Position numbers and translations under genes: made by a program. From an uncultured Oscillospiraceae bacterium (lineage in GTDB: Bacteria > Bacillota > Clostridia > Oscillospirales > Acutalibacteraceae), in NCBI GenBank assembly GCA_900554335.1, contig USGT01000006.1:31695-95694 (forward strand): DNA of 64,000 nt, in the 5' to 3' direction. Below are positions 61,378 through 64,000 of the stretch, one piece after another; position 1 is the stretch's first letter; each line of letters begins with the position of its first letter. The notes below the pieces were generated by a model. The model made no database searches. It saw only the letters and a program-made list of their open reading frames with translations, and was not told the origin of the DNA.

Positions 61378-61539
61378 ATTGGTCTTAACAATTATATTTT
61401 ACATTTTAATTCCTTCAATGTCAAGAAATTTTGAATTATAAATTTTATTTTTTTAAACCCCTGTTTTTGACATAATAATCTATTTAACATGCGTAATAAT
61501 ATTATTAAGCTTGAAATTGTGAATTTGAGTGGGAGGTAT

Positions 61540-62385
61540 ATGAAACAAGTAATATACATAGATGTTCTTATTTGCGTGAATTTAGTTATTAATTATTTTC
61601 TTATTTTGGCAACTTCTAAGTTTCTTTATTTAAAGTTAAAACGCTTGCGGCTTATTTTAGGCGAGGTTTTGGGCGCAGTTTATTCGCTTTATATACTTTT
61701 GCCGGATTACTCTGTTTTTGTTTCTTTAATAATAAGGCTTTTCATGGCTGTAACGATAATGGGAGCGGTTTTCGGGTTTAAAAACTTTAAAATTCTTGCC
61801 AAAAGTGTTGCTTACTTTTTCGTTGTTAGCTTTTTGTTTTCAGGCATAATGTTTGGAATGTGGTATGTTTTTAGGCCAAAGGGTATGGCGATCAACAACG
61901 GCGTGGTTTACTTTAATATTTCGCCTTCGCTTCTCATAGCTTCGAGCCTTGTGGCTTACACTGTGATTGAAGTTACAAACAGGGTTCTTGAGAAAAAAGA
62001 AAACAAAAACTTGATTTGCTCGGTTTTGGTGAAGGTGGGGGAAAGGCAGGTTAATTTTATGGCAAAGGTTGACACCTGCAACTCTTTGAGAGAGCCTTTT
62101 TCGAATCTTCCTGTTATAGTTGCCTCCGAAGAAGTTTTAAGGCCCGTTTTGCCGCAAAATTTTCAGGCTATTATAAAAGAAAACGAAGTGCAAAATTTAG
62201 AAAATTTTAAAATAAGGTTTATTCCGTTTCAAACGGTTTCAGGCGAGGGGCTTTTGCCGGCTTTTAAACCTGACATAGTTAAAATTAAAAATGATTTCGA
62301 AAAAGAAGCTTACATTGCGGTTTGTTCAAAAGAAGTCCTGCCTGATGGGGCATTTTCTTTGGTAAACCCTTTGCTCATAGATTAA
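61540..62385 (+). CDS. spoIIGA: Sigma-E processing peptidase SpoIIGA
   Basis: 281 residues. Five hydrophobic segments in the first 150 residues (YIDVLICVNLVINYFLILAT, FSGIMFGMWYVFRP) and a cytoplasmic aspartic protease domain. The active-site motif, normally D-T/S-G-N, here reads VDTCNSLREPFSNLPVIVAS: Gly is replaced by Cys. SpoIIGA sits in the sporulation septum and cleaves pro-sigma-E when SpoIIR signals. ATG 61540 follows GGGAGG. sigE starts 21 bases downstream. Confidence 0.9.
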   Translation: MKQVIYIDVLICVNLVINYFLILATSKFLYLKLKRLRLILGEVLGAVYSLYILLPDYSVFVSLIIRLFMAVTIMGAVFGFKNFKILAKSVAYFFVVSFLFSGIMFGMWYVFRPKGMAINNGVVYFNISPSLLIASSLVAYTVIEVTNRVLEKKENKNLICSVLVKVGERQVNFMAKVDTCNSLREPFSNLPVIVASEEVLRPVLPQNFQAIIKENEVQNLENFKIRFIPFQTVSGEGLLPAFKPDIVKIKNDFEKEAYIAVCSKEVLPDGAFSLVNPLLID

Positions 62386-62405
62386 GCTAGTTAGGAGCGA
62401 TTATT

Positions 62406-63122
62406 TTGAAAACATATATGATAAGATTTTTAAATTACATAAAGAAGTTATTTTATAAAATTTTCAAGCGGCCGGTTCATTACATCAACGGCCCCGAGAC
62501 TCTTCCTGCGCCGCTAAGCAAAGAAGAAGAAAACGAAATAATGGAAAAAATTTTGCAAGGTGCTCCTCCAAGCGTCAGGCAACCGCTTATAACTCATAAT
62601 TTAAGATTAGTTGTTTACATAGCGAAAAAATTTGATTCCTCAGGCGTTTGCATCGAAGATTTAATTTCAATTGGCAGCATTGGCCTTATAAAAGCCGTGA
62701 ACACTTTTTGCCCTTCGAGGAACATTAAACTTGCAACATACGCTTCCAGATGCATTGAAAATGAAATTTTGATGTATTTGAGAAAAACCTCCCAGCTTAA
62801 AAACGAAACTTCAATTGATGAACCTTTGAACGTTGACAGAAACGGCAACGAACTTCTTTTTTGCGATGTTCTTGGAAGCGACAAAGATTCGGTTACTTCA
62901 AAGCTTGAGCAAGAAGTTGAGTGTTCGCTTGTGAGGAATGCCGTTGAAAATTTAGCTCAGAGGGATAAACTCATCATGGAGCTTCGCTTTGGCCTTGGCG
63001 GCAAAAAAGAGCATACTCAAAAAGAAGTTGCGGATCTTCTTGGCATCTCGCAATCTTACATTTCAAGGCTGGAGAAGAGGATTATCGAGAAACTCAAGAA
63101 AGATATTGAAAGAATTTCATAA
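62406..63122 (+). CDS. sigE: RNA polymerase sporulation sigma factor E
   Basis: 238 residues from TTG 62406. An N-terminal pro-sequence with a hydrophobic/basic helix (MKTYMIRFLNYIKKLFYKIF) to be removed by SpoIIGA, then region 2 (NLRLVVYIAKKFDSSGVCIE, DLISIGSIGLIKAVNTF, RNIKLATYASRCIENEIL) and region 4 (LRFGLGGKKEHTQKEVADLL, GISQSYISRLEKRIIEKLKK). Controls the mother-cell programme. Directly downstream of its protease, the classic spoIIG operon. Confidence 0.95.
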   Translation: MKTYMIRFLNYIKKLFYKIFKRPVHYINGPETLPAPLSKEEENEIMEKILQGAPPSVRQPLITHNLRLVVYIAKKFDSSGVCIEDLISIGSIGLIKAVNTFCPSRNIKLATYASRCIENEILMYLRKTSQLKNETSIDEPLNVDRNGNELLFCDVLGSDKDSVTSKLEQEVECSLVRNAVENLAQRDKLIMELRFGLGGKKEHTQKEVADLLGISQSYISRLEKRIIEKLKKDIERIS

Positions 63123-63188
63123 AATACGACGGTTTGTAGCTGTTTTTTTATAAAAAACGATTTTTATAAATTTTTTTTAAAAATACTG

Positions 63189-63218
63189 TTGACAAACTTA
63201 TATGTGCTGTGATACAAT
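63189..63218 (+). promoter_or_regulatory. Promoter of the tRNA cluster
   Basis: TTGACA at 63189-63194, 18-base spacer, TACAAT at 63213-63218. Confidence 0.8.
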
Positions 63219-63238
63219 TAATTTCGTTGACAGGAGGC

Positions 63239-63312
63239 GCGGGTGTAGTTCAATGGTAGAACTTCAGCCTTCCAAGCTGATAGCGTGGGTTCGATTCCCA
63301 TCACCCGCTCCA
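63239..63312 (+). tRNA. tRNA-Gly (anticodon TCC)
   Basis: 74 bases; GCGGGTG pairs with CACCCGC, anticodon loop CTTCCAA, CCA encoded. First of five tRNAs on one transcript. Confidence 0.95.
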
Positions 63313-63349
63313 ATGTTAGGTCTTTCGGGTGCGTTCTGACGTTTATTAA

Positions 63350-63426
63350 GCGCTAGTAGCTCAGCAGGATAGAGCAACTGCCTTCTAAGCAGTAGGTCAG
63401 GGGTTCGAATCCCTTCTGGCGCACCA
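63350..63426 (+). tRNA. tRNA-Arg (anticodon TCT)
   Basis: 77 bases; GCGCTAG pairs with CTGGCGC, anticodon loop CTTCTAA, CCA encoded. Confidence 0.95.
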
Positions 63427-63435
63427 GGAACCGTG

Positions 63436-63512
63436 GTGGGTATAGCTCAGTTGGCTAGAGCGCCAGATTGTGGCTCTGGAGGCCATCGGTTCAAGTCCGA
63501 TTATCCACCCCA
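63436..63512 (+). tRNA. tRNA-His (anticodon GTG)
   Basis: 77 bases; GTGGGTA pairs with TATCCAC. The extra G-1 (63435) faces discriminator C, typical of tRNA-His. Anticodon loop TTGTGGC, CCA encoded. Confidence 0.95.
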
Positions 63513-63531
63513 TGTACCCTTGATTGATTAT

Positions 63532-63606
63532 TGGGGTGTCGCCAAGCGGTAAGGCAATGGACTTTGACTCCATCATTCGCTGGTTCGAATCCAGCCATCC
63601 CAGCCA
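63532..63606 (+). tRNA. tRNA-Gln (anticodon TTG)
   Basis: 75 bases; TGGGGTG pairs with CATCCCA, anticodon loop CTTTGAC, CCA encoded. Confidence 0.95.
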
Positions 63607-63631
63607 ATTAATCATCCACAGCACTTGCTGT

Positions 63632-63707
63632 GAGCCATTAGCTCAGTTGGTAGAGCACCTGACTTTTAATCCGGTTGTCCGGGGTTCGAGTCCCCGATGG
63701 CTCACCA
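63632..63707 (+). tRNA. tRNA-Lys (anticodon TTT)
   Basis: 76 bases; GAGCCAT pairs with ATGGCTC, anticodon loop CTTTTAA, CCA encoded. Last of the cluster. Confidence 0.95.
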
Positions 63708-63716
63708 TTACAAACG

Positions 63717-63741
63717 ACTTGAGAAATCAAGTCTTTTTTTA
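63717..63741 (+). terminator. Terminator of the tRNA cluster
   Basis: GACTTGA / TCAAGTC stem with loop GAAA, followed by TTTTTTT. Confidence 0.9.
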
Positions 63742-63948
63742 TGCCCAAAATACCTATAAACGGCGTGGTTGAGCCATTTGTGGACAATGCTACGCCGGGA
63801 AAATTTTCTTTATTCTTGTCGAATTTGAGCTTCATTTTATGTAAATTCCTTCCATTTATTTCCTTAAAGTCCAGTTTAATGACAATAATGATGAAGAAGA
63901 AAGCATGAGTCTATTTATTTTATTGTTTAAATTTATTTCTTTAAATAA

Positions 63949-63988
63949 AAATGTAACCCTTTCTCGGCTAAAAGATAGGATTACATTT
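63949..63988. terminator. Bidirectional terminator near the right edge
   Basis: AAATGTAACCCT / AGGATTACATTT stem with T runs on one side and A runs on the other. From 63742 to the edge I see no convincing gene. Confidence 0.7.
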
Positions 63989-64000
63989 ATTTTTATGTTT

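Noticed and set aside
63397..63624. 75-codon minus-strand frame
   Set aside because: Lies wholly across tRNA-His and tRNA-Gln; antisense tRNA artefact (GLEPMASRATIWRSSQLSYT).
63638..63835. 65-codon minus-strand frame ending across tRNA-Lys
   Set aside because: Its C-terminal third (SGTRTPDNRIKSQVLYQLS) is the antisense translation of a tRNA, a common false annotation; the rest has no family resemblance.

Overview
The window is a low-GC Gram-positive chromosome. The core genes point to an endospore-forming member of the Clostridia, probably near Oscillospirales: spoVAC, a BofC-like gene, spoIIGA-sigE, a YaaT/RicT homologue, the c-di-AMP receptor darA, a class B PBP, thyX, and GTG/TTG starts behind strong Shine-Dalgarno sites. 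This placement comes from gene content only; no rRNA is present.

Layout. 1-8340 is core: DtxR-type regulator tail, rlmB, spoVAC, a PLP decarboxylase, darA-holB-yaaT, pcrA and a conserved clostridial protein of unknown role. 8400-9345 holds three promoter-terminator units that look like Fst-type type I toxin-antitoxin loci: two complete, one antitoxin RNA alone. 9500-13550 encodes two Sec-exported wall proteins with leucine-rich repeats and the same YKTGD-type C-terminal signal, followed by tRNA-Leu.

13742-39960 is accessory DNA. First comes a possible defence cluster: an XRE regulator, a membrane protein coupled to a metallo-beta-lactamase-fold protein, and a type II restriction-modification system destroyed by frameshifts and a stop. 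Then a Y-family polymerase, a SLOG protein, an XRE regulator, a sigma-like gene without a start, and a phage-type replication block (SNF2 helicase, two unknown proteins, DNA polymerase A cut off after motif A). After two unknown genes come two broken large serine recombinases and, on the minus strand, the remains of a siphophage: tail fragments, a frameshifted tape-measure gene, RusA, a single-strand annealing protein and small early genes. Intact cargo sits among the phage fragments: a VOC protein, a nucleoside phosphorylase, a secreted protein and a dinJ-yafQ pair. Nearly all visible lesions fall in this zone or in similar accessory genes, while core genes are intact, which argues for decay more than sequencing error.

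39998-41487 holds two copies of a possible structured RNA flanking a dual-OB/DUF488 gene pair. 41491-51150 is core again: BofC-like gene, thyX-tmk, two acyltransferase-like genes, mltG, a PBP, tmcAL-folC and tRNA-Ala. 51244-53875 is a second accessory patch. Two adjacent genes there encode proteins ending in Cys-x-x-Leu, like eukaryotic prenylation signals; one is homologous to the secreted protein carried in the phage remnant. This hints at a lifestyle in contact with eukaryotic cells. 53976-61377 carries htrA, ftsH, a tilS-hpt fusion, dnaB, tdk and tRNA-Ser on the minus strand. The window ends with spoIIGA-sigE and a cluster of five tRNAs (Gly, Arg, His, Gln, Lys).
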